From Clostridiales bacterium (lineage in GTDB: Bacteria; Bacillota; Clostridia; Christensenellales; CAG-138), in NCBI GenBank assembly GCA_024698505.1, contig JAILRE010000039.1, positions 1 through 55,631 on the forward strand: DNA of 55,631 nucleotides, read 5' to 3'. Within the stretch, counting starts at the first letter, position 1; every line of letters starts with the position of its first letter. A model generated the notes under the pieces. That model saw nothing but the letters and a program-made list of their open reading frames with translations, was not told the origin of the DNA and did no database searches. Positions 1 to 7,688 of this stretch are shown piece after piece. The position numbers and the translations under genes were made by a program.

Positions 1-163
1 CATACCCTATGGTGTCAGGTTCACCGCCGGTTTCCTCCATTTTTTGCAAAATCGTGATGGCAGCAGGAACCTCGCGCAGCCTCTGCTCCACCTCAGACCA
101 TTCCAAATCCGGATGAAGTTCCTTTTGTTCTGAAAATCTCACTTTCAGTAATTCCAGCATCAT
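1..163 (-). CDS. DUF4256 family protein, N-terminal part (runs off window)
   Basis: Only the first ~54 codons are present; the gene continues beyond the left edge. The translation begins MMLELLKVRFSEQKELHPDL and reaches EETGGEPDTIGY. The ELL-RF start, a W-x-x-V segment and the METTGGEPD-type motif match the start of DUF4256 proteins, small soluble proteins of unknown function found in many Firmicutes. Two adjacent ATG codons (163 and 160) could start it; AGGGGG lies just upstream. No function can be inferred from this fragment. Confidence 0.7.
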   Translation of the reverse strand, partial: MMLELLKVRFSEQKELHPDLEWSEVEQRLREVPAAITILQKMEETGGEPDTIGY

Positions 164-245
164 GCTCGCCCCCTATAAATCCCGATTTGTTTTGGTCATT
201 ATACTATTGTTGACCGACGTAGTCAATTACCTTGCACTTGAGGCA

Positions 246-294
246 GAAGGAGGCGCTTCCTTACGAAGTGCCTCCTTCGGGGGCGTTTTGTTTT
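246..294. terminator. Strong intergenic hairpin, probable terminator
   Basis: GAAGGAGGC pairs with GCCTCCTTC, with a further CTTC/GAAG pairing inside. It lies directly after the stop of the minus-strand ABC-F gene. The T-rich tail (GTTTTGTTTTATT) is on the plus-strand side, so its orientation relative to the ABC-F gene is odd. Confidence 0.5.
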
Positions 295-1828
295 ATTCCA
301 TTTCGGAAAGATCGACCTTCTCCAGCCCGTTTTCCGTCAGGCGGAGGACTCTCGTCGAGACCTCGTTTATGAACTTGCGGTCGTGGGAGACGGCGATCAT
401 GCAGCCGCCGAAATCCTTCAGTATGCGGCGTATGACGGGATTGGAGAGCGGCGAGAAATTGCGGGTGGGCTCGTCGAGTATCAGCACGTCGTAGCCCTCG
501 AGCGCCATCTTGACGAAGAGCAGCTTCGCCTTCTGCCCGCCGGAAAGCTCCTCGATGGGCGATTCCTGCTCGTCCTTCGTGAAGCGGACGCTCCCAAGAT
601 ACGTGCGCGCCCTCGTCACCGCTTCCTTTTCGCCCGTGGGCGCCAGAAGATCGACGGGCGTTTCATACCCCGCGAGCAGCTCGCGGTAGTCCTGCGGCAT
701 GAAGAAGGGCTTTACGTCCCGCCTGCCTTCAAGCTCTTCGGCGATAAGGCGGAGGAGCGTCGTCTTGCCGACTCCGTTCCTGCCGATTATCGAGATATGC
801 TCCGCGGTGTTCACGTCAAGCTCCAACGGCCCCGTCAGGCGCGTCCCGTCCGGCGAAAACAGGCCGCCGCTGCGGAACCTCAAAATCTCCTTCCTTCTCG
901 GAAGCTCCACGCTCGGCAGATCGAGGAATATCGTAAGCTCCGTCACGGGCATTTCGGTCAGGCTTTCGCGCTCCTTTTCAAGGCGGCGCCCCTGGCTCAT
1001 GACGGAGTGCATCTTCTTTTTCAGCAGCCGGCCCGTCGAGGGATCCTGCCGCGTGAGGTTCCTCTGCGCGGTATCGACCTTTTCGTAGATCTCCCGCCAG
1101 CGCTCCTCCTTCTTCCTCTGCTCGTCGCGCTCGAACCTCGCCACCTGCTCCTGATGCGAAAGCGCGCGCTCGCGGGCCTCGATATACTCGCGGTAGGGGA
1201 CGTTCGCAACGGTGTGCCGCGCCACCTTCTTGTGATGCACGTGCTCGAGATGTATAACGGCCGTCGCGGTGTTTTCGATGAGCGTCTCGTCGTGGGAGAC
1301 GAAGAGCACGCCGCCATCGAAGCGGTTTATGAACCCCTCCAGCCAGACGAGCGTATCGAGGTCTATATCGTTGGTGGGCTCGTCGAGAAGGAGCATATCG
1401 GGCTCCGCGGCCAATAAAAGCGCAAGGCGGAGCTTCACCCTCTCGCCGCCCGAGAGTGTGCGAAGAGCCCGCTTTTCATGCAGCAATCCGGGATCGAGCC
1501 CCAGCTCCGCGGCGGCGGCTTCCGCCCGCCAGAGGGGAACGCCGGAGGAGGCGGCAAGGCTCTCGACGCTTCTTTCAAGCTCCCTCGGGGTAAGCTCCTG
1601 CGAAAGATAGCCCAGGCGGCAGCGGCCCCTGTTGATCGAGCCCGTGTATTCCGCGTGATCCTCGATGAGGGAGGGATCGGCGATAAGCTTCAAAAGGGTG
1701 GACTTGCCGTTGCCCTCCTCGCCGATTATAACGGTGCGGTCGCCGTGATTCACGGTAAACGAAATATCCTTCACGAGCGCGCGCCCGCTGTCGGACATGA
1801 ATATGCTGACGTTATTTAACTGTATCAT
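293..1828 (-). CDS. ABC-F family ATPase (ribosome-protection type)
   Basis: A 511-residue protein with two ABC ATPase domains and no membrane segments, the ABC-F layout. Domain 1 has Walker A GEEGNGKST (~37-45), signature LSGGE and Walker B LLLDEPTND. A charged linker follows (~210-290), then domain 2 with GRNGVGKTT (~350), LSGGQ and LILDEPTRNFSPLS. ABC-F proteins bind the ribosomal E site and either relieve stalling or displace antibiotics. The second Walker B region (DEPTRNFSPLS) recalls a Clostridia subgroup often annotated as resistance-like, but the antibiotic is unknown. Its own promoter and structured leader lie upstream (1829-1975), as expected for inducible resistance ABC-F genes. 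There is no good Shine-Dalgarno at the ATG; the nearby GGGG is inside the leader pairing. Confidence 0.88.
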   Translation of the reverse strand: MIQLNNVSIFMSDSGRALVKDISFTVNHGDRTVIIGEEGNGKSTLLKLIADPSLIEDHAEYTGSINRGRCRLGYLSQELTPRELERSVESLAASSGVPLWRAEAAAAELGLDPGLLHEKRALRTLSGGERVKLRLALLLAAEPDMLLLDEPTNDIDLDTLVWLEGFINRFDGGVLFVSHDETLIENTATAVIHLEHVHHKKVARHTVANVPYREYIEARERALSHQEQVARFERDEQRKKEERWREIYEKVDTAQRNLTRQDPSTGRLLKKKMHSVMSQGRRLEKERESLTEMPVTELTIFLDLPSVELPRRKEILRFRSGGLFSPDGTRLTGPLELDVNTAEHISIIGRNGVGKTTLLRLIAEELEGRRDVKPFFMPQDYRELLAGYETPVDLLAPTGEKEAVTRARTYLGSVRFTKDEQESPIEELSGGQKAKLLFVKMALEGYDVLILDEPTRNFSPLSNPVIRRILKDFGGCMIAVSHDRKFINEVSTRVLRLTENGLEKVDLSEME

Positions 1829-1945
1829 ACTTGTACCCCGCTTATTAACACGAAATGACGCCGCAGCTTTTTACTGCGGTAAATGAAGCTTGAAATGTGT
1901 TATTTGCGAATGTTCAAGCCGGGGTACCTCCTGATTTGATGCGGT
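1829..1945 (-). promoter_or_regulatory. Structured leader of the ABC-F gene (possible attenuator)
   Basis: The ~110-nt leader folds into nested stems. GTACCCC (1833-1839) pairs with GGGGTAC (1921-1927), extended by GCTT/AAGC across a bulge. Inside, TAACAC pairs with GTGTTA and CCGCAG with CTGCGG. The outer stem covers both the ribosome site region of the short leader ORF and the GGGG next to the ABC-F start. Attenuation by ribosome stalling on a leader peptide is established for several resistance ABC-F genes; here it is inferred from layout only. Confidence 0.6.
1900..1917 (-). CDS. Putative five-codon leader peptide of the ABC-F gene
   Basis: TTG AAC ATT CGC AAA TAA encodes (f)M-N-I-R-K. 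A perfect AGGAGG (1927-1932) lies 9 nt upstream, far better than the ribosome site of the ABC-F gene itself. It sits between the promoter and the start of the ABC-F gene, inside the leader fold. This is the layout of peptides that sense ribosome-targeting drugs by stalling. The short length and TTG start make coding unproven. Confidence 0.5.
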   Translation of the reverse strand: MNIRK

Positions 1946-1946
1946 A

Positions 1947-1975
1947 ATTATATCACAGCCCGAACTGAAACACAA
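1947..1975 (-). promoter_or_regulatory. Sigma-A promoter of the ABC-F gene
   Basis: Reading on the minus strand, TTGTGT (-35) and TATAAT (-10, preceded by TGTGA) are separated by 17 bp. Transcription would start near 1940 and run through the structured leader. Confidence 0.75.
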
Positions 1976-2010
1976 TAATATCGGGGAAATTTTCAATAAT
2001 CCCTTTCTAT

Positions 2011-2025
2011 TGTGACGTCGTCACA
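2011..2025. promoter_or_regulatory. 15-bp perfect palindrome, candidate operator
   Basis: TGTGACG-T-CGTCACA lies ~80 bp upstream of the CoA-disulfide reductase gene, in the divergent region with the ABC-F gene. It resembles CRP/FNR and Rex half-sites, but the 5-nt gap between TGTGA and TCACA is one base shorter than those consensuses. The regulator is unknown. Confidence 0.4.
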
Positions 2026-2101
2026 GAAAAGACGGCGCAAAAAGGGGTATCCTAAACCCGAAAAATAAAACAGGAGGGCGCCTTTTTCGGCGAACGGGAC
2101 T

Positions 2102-4570
2102 ATGGAAGCAACTAAAAGAAAGACCGTCATAATCGGCGGCGTGGCCGGCGGCGCGAGCTGCGCGGCAAGGCTGAGGAGGCTCGACGGCGAGCGCGGGATA
2201 ACGATCCTCGAAAGGGGAGAGTACATCTCCTACGCAAACTGCGGCCTGCCCTATCACGTGGGCGGCGTCATCAAGAACAGGAGCGCGCTGCTCCTCATGA
2301 CGCCCGAACGCATGAAGGAGCGCTTCGATATCGACGTCCGCGTCAAAAACGAGGTCACGGCCATCGACAGGCAGAACAAGAAGGTCAAGGTCAGGGAGAC
2401 CGATACCGGCAGGGAATACGAGGAGAGCTACGACGAGCTCGTAATAGCCACGGGCTCGAGCCCCATCCGCCCCCCGATACCCGGCGTCGATTCGAAGAGG
2501 ATACGCACCCTCTGGACGGTCACGGAGGCCGACGAGCTGAAAAAGCTCATCGAAAATGAGGGCGTTAAAAGCGCGGCCGTCATCGGAGGCGGCTTCATCG
2601 GCCTTGAAATGGCGGAAAATCTCCGTCACGCGGGGCTTGCCGTATCCCTCGCGGAGGCGCTCGATCAGGTAATGGCGCCCCTCGATTTCGAGCTGGCGCA
2701 GCTCCTGCACGAGAACATAAGGGACAACGGCGTGAAGCTCTATCTCGGCGACGGCGTAGATTCCTTCGAGGAGAGGGAGGACCGCGTAGCCGTTAGGCTC
2801 AAGAGCGGCAGAGAGATAGAGGCGGAGCTCGTGATGCTCTCGATAGGCGTAAGGCCGAACGGCGGGCTTGCAAAGGCGGCGGGCCTTGCCGTCAACGCAA
2901 GGGGCGGCGTGATCGTCGATACCCATATGCGGACGGAGGATCCCTCGATCTACGCCGTTGGAGACGCGGTCGAGGTGACGGACTTCGTATCCGGCGAAAA
3001 AACGATGATCCCCCTGGCGGGCCCGGCCAACAAGCAGGGCCGCATAGCCGCGGACAATATCGCCGGCAGGGATACCGAATACTGCGGCACTCAGGGCTCG
3101 TCCGTCGCCAAGGTGTTCGATCTCACCGCGGCGTCGACGGGCGCAAACGAGAAGACGCTCATAAAGCGCGGCCTCAAAAAGGGCGTGGATTACGAGAGCG
3201 TTATCATAACCCAGAACTCCCACGCGGGGTATTATCCCGGCGCCGTCCCCATGACGCTGAAGCTCCTTTTCGGCAAGGGGGACGAAAGGATACTCGGCGC
3301 GCAGATAGTCGGCAGGGACGGAGTCGATAAGAGGATCGACACGATAGGCACGGCGATGAGGCTCGGCGCGAAGGTCACCGATCTCACAAAGCTCGAGTTC
3401 GCGTACGCGCCGCCCTATTCCTCGGCTAAGGATCCCGTCAACATGGCGGGCTACGCCGCGGAGAACCTCATTACCGGCCTCGCCGCGTTCGCGGAATGGA
3501 ACGAGCCCGACACGAACCCCGAAGCGCAGCTCGTAGACGTTAGGGAGCCCGCCGAGGTGGAGGCGTATCCGATACCCGGCGCGGTCAACATACCGTTGGG
3601 AAAGCTCCGCGAAAGGGCTTCCGAGCTCGATCCCGAAAAGGAGACCGTCGTGTTCTGCGCGATAGGCGTAAGGGCGTACAACGGCGCGAGGATACTGATG
3701 CAGAGGGGATTCGGGAAGGTCAGGATCTATCCCGGCGGCGCGCGCTTCTACAAGGCGACGCATCCCGTTATCGAAGATGAAACCGACCCTATCGCGGAAA
3801 AGGAGATAAAGCCCATGGAAAAAGCCAATGAAATAAAGGAAAAGCTGACGCTCGACTGCTGCGGTATGCAGTGCCCCGGCCCCATAATGGAGGTATTCAG
3901 GAAGATGAACTCCATGAAGGAGGGCGAGCTTCTGGAGGTAAGGGCCTCCGATCCGGGCTTCGCGAAGGACGTCGCCTCCTGGTGCAGAAGGACGGGCAAC
4001 ACGCTCGTCTCCAACGAAAGGGACGGCGCGGCGTACGTCGCGGTAATAATGCGCGGCGCTGCCGAAAAGGCGCCCGCCAAGGCGGAGGCCGAGCCCGCGA
4101 AGAAGGGCAAGACGATAATCGTTTTCGACGGGGATATGGATAAGGTGCTCGCAAGCTTCGTGATAGCGAACGGCGCCCTCGCCATGGGAAGGCCCGTCAC
4201 CATGTTCTTCACGTTCTGGGGCCTCACCGCCCTCAGGAGGGACAAAAGCGTCAAGGTCAAGAAGAACCTCATCGAAAAGGCGTTCGGCGTAATGCTGCCC
4301 CGCGGCTCGAAGAAGCTCAAGCTCTCCAAGATGAATATGGCGGGCATGGGCACGGCCATGATGAAGGGCATCATGAAGGACAAGAACATCGATTCCCTCG
4401 AGGATATGATGAAGAAGGCCATGGAAAACGGCGTTAAGATAATCGCCTGCTCCATGAGCATGGACGTAATGGGCATCCGCCCCGAGGAGCTTATCGACGG
4501 CGTCGAGATCGGCGGCGTGGGGACCTACCTCGGCGACGCGGAGGAGTCGGACGTCAATCTGTTCATCTGA
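2102..4570 (+). CDS. CoA-disulfide reductase / rhodanese / TusA / DsrE fusion
   Basis: An 822-residue cytoplasmic flavoprotein. Residues ~8-445 are a pyridine-nucleotide disulfide oxidoreductase with the FAD motif GGVAGGASCAARLRR and the single active-site Cys47 in SYANCGLPY, typical of CoA-disulfide reductases. A rhodanese domain follows (~465-555; loop CAIGVRA, Cys519), then a TusA domain (~580-650; CPGP, Cys591), then a DsrE/DsrF domain (~672-822). The order suggests reduction of CoA-persulfide or disulfide coupled to a sulfur relay from rhodanese to TusA to DsrE. Similar fusions are known in anaerobes. AGGAGG lies ~24 nt before the ATG, separated from it by a small CGCC/GGCG hairpin that may bring it close; no alternative start is in frame. 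A terminator follows. Confidence 0.9.
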   Translation: MEATKRKTVIIGGVAGGASCAARLRRLDGERGITILERGEYISYANCGLPYHVGGVIKNRSALLLMTPERMKERFDIDVRVKNEVTAIDRQNKKVKVRETDTGREYEESYDELVIATGSSPIRPPIPGVDSKRIRTLWTVTEADELKKLIENEGVKSAAVIGGGFIGLEMAENLRHAGLAVSLAEALDQVMAPLDFELAQLLHENIRDNGVKLYLGDGVDSFEEREDRVAVRLKSGREIEAELVMLSIGVRPNGGLAKAAGLAVNARGGVIVDTHMRTEDPSIYAVGDAVEVTDFVSGEKTMIPLAGPANKQGRIAADNIAGRDTEYCGTQGSSVAKVFDLTAASTGANEKTLIKRGLKKGVDYESVIITQNSHAGYYPGAVPMTLKLLFGKGDERILGAQIVGRDGVDKRIDTIGTAMRLGAKVTDLTKLEFAYAPPYSSAKDPVNMAGYAAENLITGLAAFAEWNEPDTNPEAQLVDVREPAEVEAYPIPGAVNIPLGKLRERASELDPEKETVVFCAIGVRAYNGARILMQRGFGKVRIYPGGARFYKATHPVIEDETDPIAEKEIKPMEKANEIKEKLTLDCCGMQCPGPIMEVFRKMNSMKEGELLEVRASDPGFAKDVASWCRRTGNTLVSNERDGAAYVAVIMRGAAEKAPAKAEAEPAKKGKTIIVFDGDMDKVLASFVIANGALAMGRPVTMFFTFWGLTALRRDKSVKVKKNLIEKAFGVMLPRGSKKLKLSKMNMAGMGTAMMKGIMKDKNIDSLEDMMKKAMENGVKIIACSMSMDVMGIRPEELIDGVEIGGVGTYLGDAEESDVNLFI

Positions 4571-4576
4571 CGCAAA

Positions 4577-4622
4577 AAAGGATCGGGAGGGGCGCGATTG
4601 CTCTTCCCGATCCTTTGTTTTT
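4577..4622 (+). terminator. Intrinsic terminator, bidirectional
   Basis: AAAGGATCGGGA (4577-4588) pairs perfectly with TCCCGATCCTTT (4605-4616), followed by GTTTTT. It lies between convergent genes and can serve both. Confidence 0.85.
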
Positions 4623-4627
4623 CGCGG

Positions 4628-5344
4628 TCATTCCATCCTGAGCATGAAAATGATCTTTCCGTCCTTCTCGGCAAATACGGTCATGCCGCTTTCGTCCTCC
4701 GCCTTGGTGAGAAGGAGGGTATCCCCCTCGAAGCAGGGGGCGCGGTAGACGGCCTCAACGAGCTTCGGATCCAGCCTTTCAAGCTCCGCGCTCGAAAAAC
4801 AGCCCGTTATCATGCGGATATAGGCGACGTTGTTCATGTGCCCGCCGACGTCTATATCGGTGGAGCGCACCCTGTATTCGGCAAGGGGGACGCGCTCCTC
4901 GGGCACTGTGATCCTCGTGAAGGCCTCGGGGCACGCGGACTCGGGGAAGGAGACGAGCTCCGCGGGGTATATGCCCTCCATCGGCGCGAGCCTGCCCGTT
5001 TCGGTGTTCATTACGGCCCATTCCGTCTTGCCCCTTACGAGTATTTCTCCGTCCTTAATTATCTCGTAGCTGCGGCAGCCGCGGATCCTCTCGGGCTTCT
5101 CGGGCCAGGTGACGAGGCGCGCCTTTTCGCCCACCTCGGGGCGGCGCCGGAAACGGACGGCCGTCTTCGCGACGAGCCAGAACAGGCTGCGCTTTTTTAT
5201 GTCGGCAACGCCGCAGCCCAGTACGTCGGCGTGCGCGGAGGCCATGTCCATGAACGCGCCGAAGGTATCGTGATAGCTGAGCTTTCCGCTCCTGTCCGCG
5301 TTGACGGGCGTGACGGCAAGCTCCTTTTCATAGGTCTCTGTCAT
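4628..5344 (-). CDS. Acyl-ACP thioesterase
   Basis: A 238-residue soluble protein of the acyl-ACP thioesterase family (FatA/FatB type, PF01643), made of two hot-dog folds. The second repeat carries RSTDIDVGGHMNNVAYIRM (~160-178) with the D-x-x-GH-x-NN-x-x-Y pattern of the active site; the first (~20-60) carries WLVAKTAVRFRRRP. It would hydrolyse acyl-ACP to release free fatty acids and so end or divert fatty acid synthesis. It is transcribed alone: a promoter (TTCCGC-17-TATAAT) lies at 5404-5432, and GGTGGA precedes the ATG. Family assignment is firm; chain-length preference cannot be read. Confidence 0.88.
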   Translation of the reverse strand: MTETYEKELAVTPVNADRSGKLSYHDTFGAFMDMASAHADVLGCGVADIKKRSLFWLVAKTAVRFRRRPEVGEKARLVTWPEKPERIRGCRSYEIIKDGEILVRGKTEWAVMNTETGRLAPMEGIYPAELVSFPESACPEAFTRITVPEERVPLAEYRVRSTDIDVGGHMNNVAYIRMITGCFSSAELERLDPKLVEAVYRAPCFEGDTLLLTKAEDESGMTVFAEKDGKIIFMLRME

Positions 5345-5403
5345 ATAAGATCCACCGCCTTTTTGAGGCGTCCTTTCGTAAAAAGAGGGGTATCTCCTTT
5401 TCC

Positions 5404-5432
5404 ATTATAGCACGGCCGCCCGAAAAGCGGAA
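5404..5432 (-). promoter_or_regulatory. Promoter of the thioesterase gene
   Basis: Minus-strand TATAAT (5404-5409) with TTCCGC 17 bp upstream. The -10 is perfect and the -35 weak. Confidence 0.55.
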
Positions 5433-5453
5433 GCCGCAGAAGCAAAAAAACAG

Positions 5454-5482
5454 TTGCGGGCGCGCGCTTTGTTTGCTATAAT
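5454..5482 (+). promoter_or_regulatory. Promoter of the MATE gene
   Basis: TTGCGG (5454-5459), 17 bp, TATAAT (5477-5482). Its position excludes the in-frame ATG at 5454 as the start of the MATE protein. Confidence 0.7.
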
Positions 5483-5513
5483 TCCAATAAAACAAGAACG
5501 ACAGACGGGAATA

Positions 5514-6914
5514 ATGTCAAACAGGCTCGGTTCAAAATTCAATTTCGCGCTCCTCGGGACGGTCGCCGCGCTCGCGTGGCCGACCATGCTCGAACAGCTC
5601 ATGCAGACGGCGGTGCAGTACATCGACACGGCCATGGTGGGCAGCATCGGCACGGAGGCTACGGCCGCCGTCGGCTCGACCGCCACAATAAACTGGCTCG
5701 TGGGAAGCACATTATCCGCTTTCGGCGTGGGCTTTCTCGCCTACATCTCGCAGGCGAGGGGCGCGGGACGGCATGAAAACGCAAGGGCCGCCTCCGCGCA
5801 GAGCGTGTTCGCCGTGCTGGTGCTTGGCGCCCTCTTCACCGCGCTCGCGCTTTCGCTCGCTTCCGTGATCCCCGTCTGGATGCAGGTGGACAAGCCCATC
5901 CGCGGGCTCGCCGCGACTTATTTCTTCATACTGTACCTGCCCATGCTCCCCAGGACGGCGACCATCATATTCGGCACGGTGCTCCGCGCGGCGGGCGATA
6001 CGAAGACGCCGATGCTCGTCGGGCTCGGAGTCAATTTGATAAACGTCGCGCTGAATTTCCTGCTCATTTACGAGCCGCGCACGGTCATCGTTTTCGGCAG
6101 GGAGGTTTACCTCTGGGGCGCGGGGCTCGGCGTTGCGGGAGCCGCCGCGGCAAGCGCGATAAGCATAGCGATAGGCGGCGCCGTGATCACAGCCGCGCTC
6201 TTCCGCCACCGCGAGATCTCCCCCAAGGGGATCTCCATACTGCCCGACAGGAGCGTGCTCGCCCCCTGCATGCGCGTGGCGATCCCCAACATGCTGCAAA
6301 GGTTCGGCACCTCGCTCGGCTACGTCGCGTTCGCCGCAATGATAAACTCCCTCGGCACCGTTTCCACCGCCGCGCACACCGTCGCGAACACGGTCGAGTC
6401 GGCGTTCTACGTCCCGGGCTACGGCATGATGGCCGCCGCCGCCACGCTTACGGGCAACGCCATAGGCGCGGGGGACAGGCGCAGGATAAGGGATCTTGCC
6501 GTTGTAATGAATACCGCGGAGGCGCTTTTGATGGTGATCTCGGGCGGGCTTCTGTTCGCGTTCGCTCCCAAAATGGCGGGCGTTTTCAGCAGGGACGCGG
6601 CGGTCATCGCCCTCGGCATCACGGTTTTGAGGATGGTCGCCTGCTCGGAGCCCATCTACGGCGTCAGCCTCGTGATAGAGGGCATGATGCAGGGCGCGGG
6701 AAAGACGGTCGCCCCGTTCATATTCAATATGACGGGCATGTGGGGCGTGAGGATACTCGGCACCTTCATCTGCATAAAGCTCCTGGGCATGGGCCTCATC
6801 TCCGCCTGGGCGTGCATGATAGGGCACAACATCCTGCTGTTCGTTCTGTTCGGCGTCTACTACCTGCGGGGACGGTGGATGCCGCCCTCCATGCGGGAGG
6901 AAAATATCGCCTAA
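5514..6914 (+). CDS. MATE family efflux transporter
   Basis: A 466-residue integral membrane protein with about twelve hydrophobic segments in two similar halves, the MATE (NorM/DinF) fold. Near the N-terminus LAWPTMLEQLMQTAVQYIDT and the following MVGSIGTEATAAVG match the first MATE helices, and R-AAGDTKTPMLVG is the conserved loop before helix 5. It probably exports cationic drugs or metabolites using Na+ or H+. The ATG at 5514 is chosen because a promoter lies at 5454-5482, inside the longer open frame; CGGGA precedes it. A terminator follows at 6931. The substrate cannot be predicted. Confidence 0.9.
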   Translation: MSNRLGSKFNFALLGTVAALAWPTMLEQLMQTAVQYIDTAMVGSIGTEATAAVGSTATINWLVGSTLSAFGVGFLAYISQARGAGRHENARAASAQSVFAVLVLGALFTALALSLASVIPVWMQVDKPIRGLAATYFFILYLPMLPRTATIIFGTVLRAAGDTKTPMLVGLGVNLINVALNFLLIYEPRTVIVFGREVYLWGAGLGVAGAAAASAISIAIGGAVITAALFRHREISPKGISILPDRSVLAPCMRVAIPNMLQRFGTSLGYVAFAAMINSLGTVSTAAHTVANTVESAFYVPGYGMMAAAATLTGNAIGAGDRRRIRDLAVVMNTAEALLMVISGGLLFAFAPKMAGVFSRDAAVIALGITVLRMVACSEPIYGVSLVIEGMMQGAGKTVAPFIFNMTGMWGVRILGTFICIKLLGMGLISAWACMIGHNILLFVLFGVYYLRGRWMPPSMREENIA

Positions 6915-6930
6915 AAAGGCAATAATAATA

Positions 6931-6957
6931 AAAACCGTCTGAAAAGACGGTTTTTTC
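6931..6957 (+). terminator. Intrinsic terminator
   Basis: CCGTCT-GAAA-AGACGG flanked by AAAA and TTTTTT. It lies between the convergent MATE and msrA genes and can work both ways. Confidence 0.85.
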
Positions 6958-6971
6958 GCATCTTTGTTTTG

Positions 6972-7463
6972 TCAATGCTTCTTGAGATCCAGCAGCCACG
7001 GGGCGATATGGCAGTAGCCCGCGGGATTCTTGACGAGGTATTTCTGGTGGTATTCCTCGGCGGGGCAGAAGTTTTTAAGCGGCAGGAGCTCTACCGCCAT
7101 GGGAGAAGCGTACTTCGCCTGCTCCTTCGAGAAGCCCGCCTCGATCTCGGGAAGGAGGCTTTCGTCCTCGTAATAGACGCCCGTGCGGTACTGAACGCCC
7201 TCGTCCTCGCCCTGCTTGTTAAGGGAGAGGGGGTCTATTATCATGAAATAGTATTCCAGCAGCTCGGAAACGGAGATGCGGTCCTCGTCGAACACTACCT
7301 TTACCGTCTCGGCGTGCCCGCTGTCAGAGCAGACCTCCTTGTAGGTGATCTCGTCCTCGGGGCCGTTGGCGTAGCCGGTCTCGGTGGACAGGACGCCTTC
7401 GAACTGATCGAAGAAGCGCTGAGTCCCCCAGAAGCAGCCTCCCGCAAAATAGATGGTCTTCAT
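6972..7463 (-). CDS. msrA: Peptide methionine sulfoxide reductase MsrA
   Basis: A 163-residue protein that reduces methionine-S-sulfoxide in proteins. The N-terminal MKTIYFAGGCFWGTQRFF has the catalytic Cys in GGCFWG. YRTGVYYED in the middle and the PAEEYHQKYLVKNP-GYCHI end complete the family pattern; the Cys in GYCHI may be the resolving cysteine. The upstream in-frame codons are not used because AAAGGA sits 8 nt before the ATG at 7463. No MsrB domain is fused. It is a single gene sharing a terminator with the MATE gene. Confidence 0.95.
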   Translation of the reverse strand: MKTIYFAGGCFWGTQRFFDQFEGVLSTETGYANGPEDEITYKEVCSDSGHAETVKVVFDEDRISVSELLEYYFMIIDPLSLNKQGEDEGVQYRTGVYYEDESLLPEIEAGFSKEQAKYASPMAVELLPLKNFCPAEEYHQKYLVKNPAGYCHIAPWLLDLKKH

Positions 7464-7551
7464 GGTGTTTTCCTTTCGCAGATTAATTCCTGCGTCCATT
7501 ATACATCGCATTTTCGCTTCTATCAAGCGGTTTTTCGCCCCCTTCGCGGGA

Positions 7552-7580
7552 TTGACCGCCGAGCGAAGGCGCGGTATAAT
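7552..7580 (+). promoter_or_regulatory. Promoter of the Nudix gene
   Basis: TTGACC (7552-7557), 17 bp, TATAAT (7575-7580): a near-consensus sigma-A promoter. Confidence 0.8.
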
Positions 7581-7688
7581 AGTTGTGTGAAAAACGACTG
7601 CGGATACATATTTGACGAAGCGGAAAGAAAGGACAAAGATCCCCCGACCCCGACAACGGCTATGAGGCGATCGAATGAGGAAATCGGT

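Noticed and set aside
383..1417. 344-codon plus-strand frame
   Set aside because: Antisense shadow of the ABC-F gene; composition (Arg/Leu/His-rich) is typical of shadows.
2011..2025. Rex or FNR site
   Set aside because: The half-site spacing is 5, not 6, so it is kept only as an unnamed palindrome.
2021..3763. Long open frame (580 codons) on the minus strand
   Set aside because: It is antisense to the clearly coding CoA-disulfide reductase gene; the reading arises from high GC and has no family motif or ribosome site.
5454..5513. Upstream in-frame start for the MATE gene
   Set aside because: The -10 TATAAT at 5477 lies inside this stretch, so the ATG at 5454 would not be transcribed.
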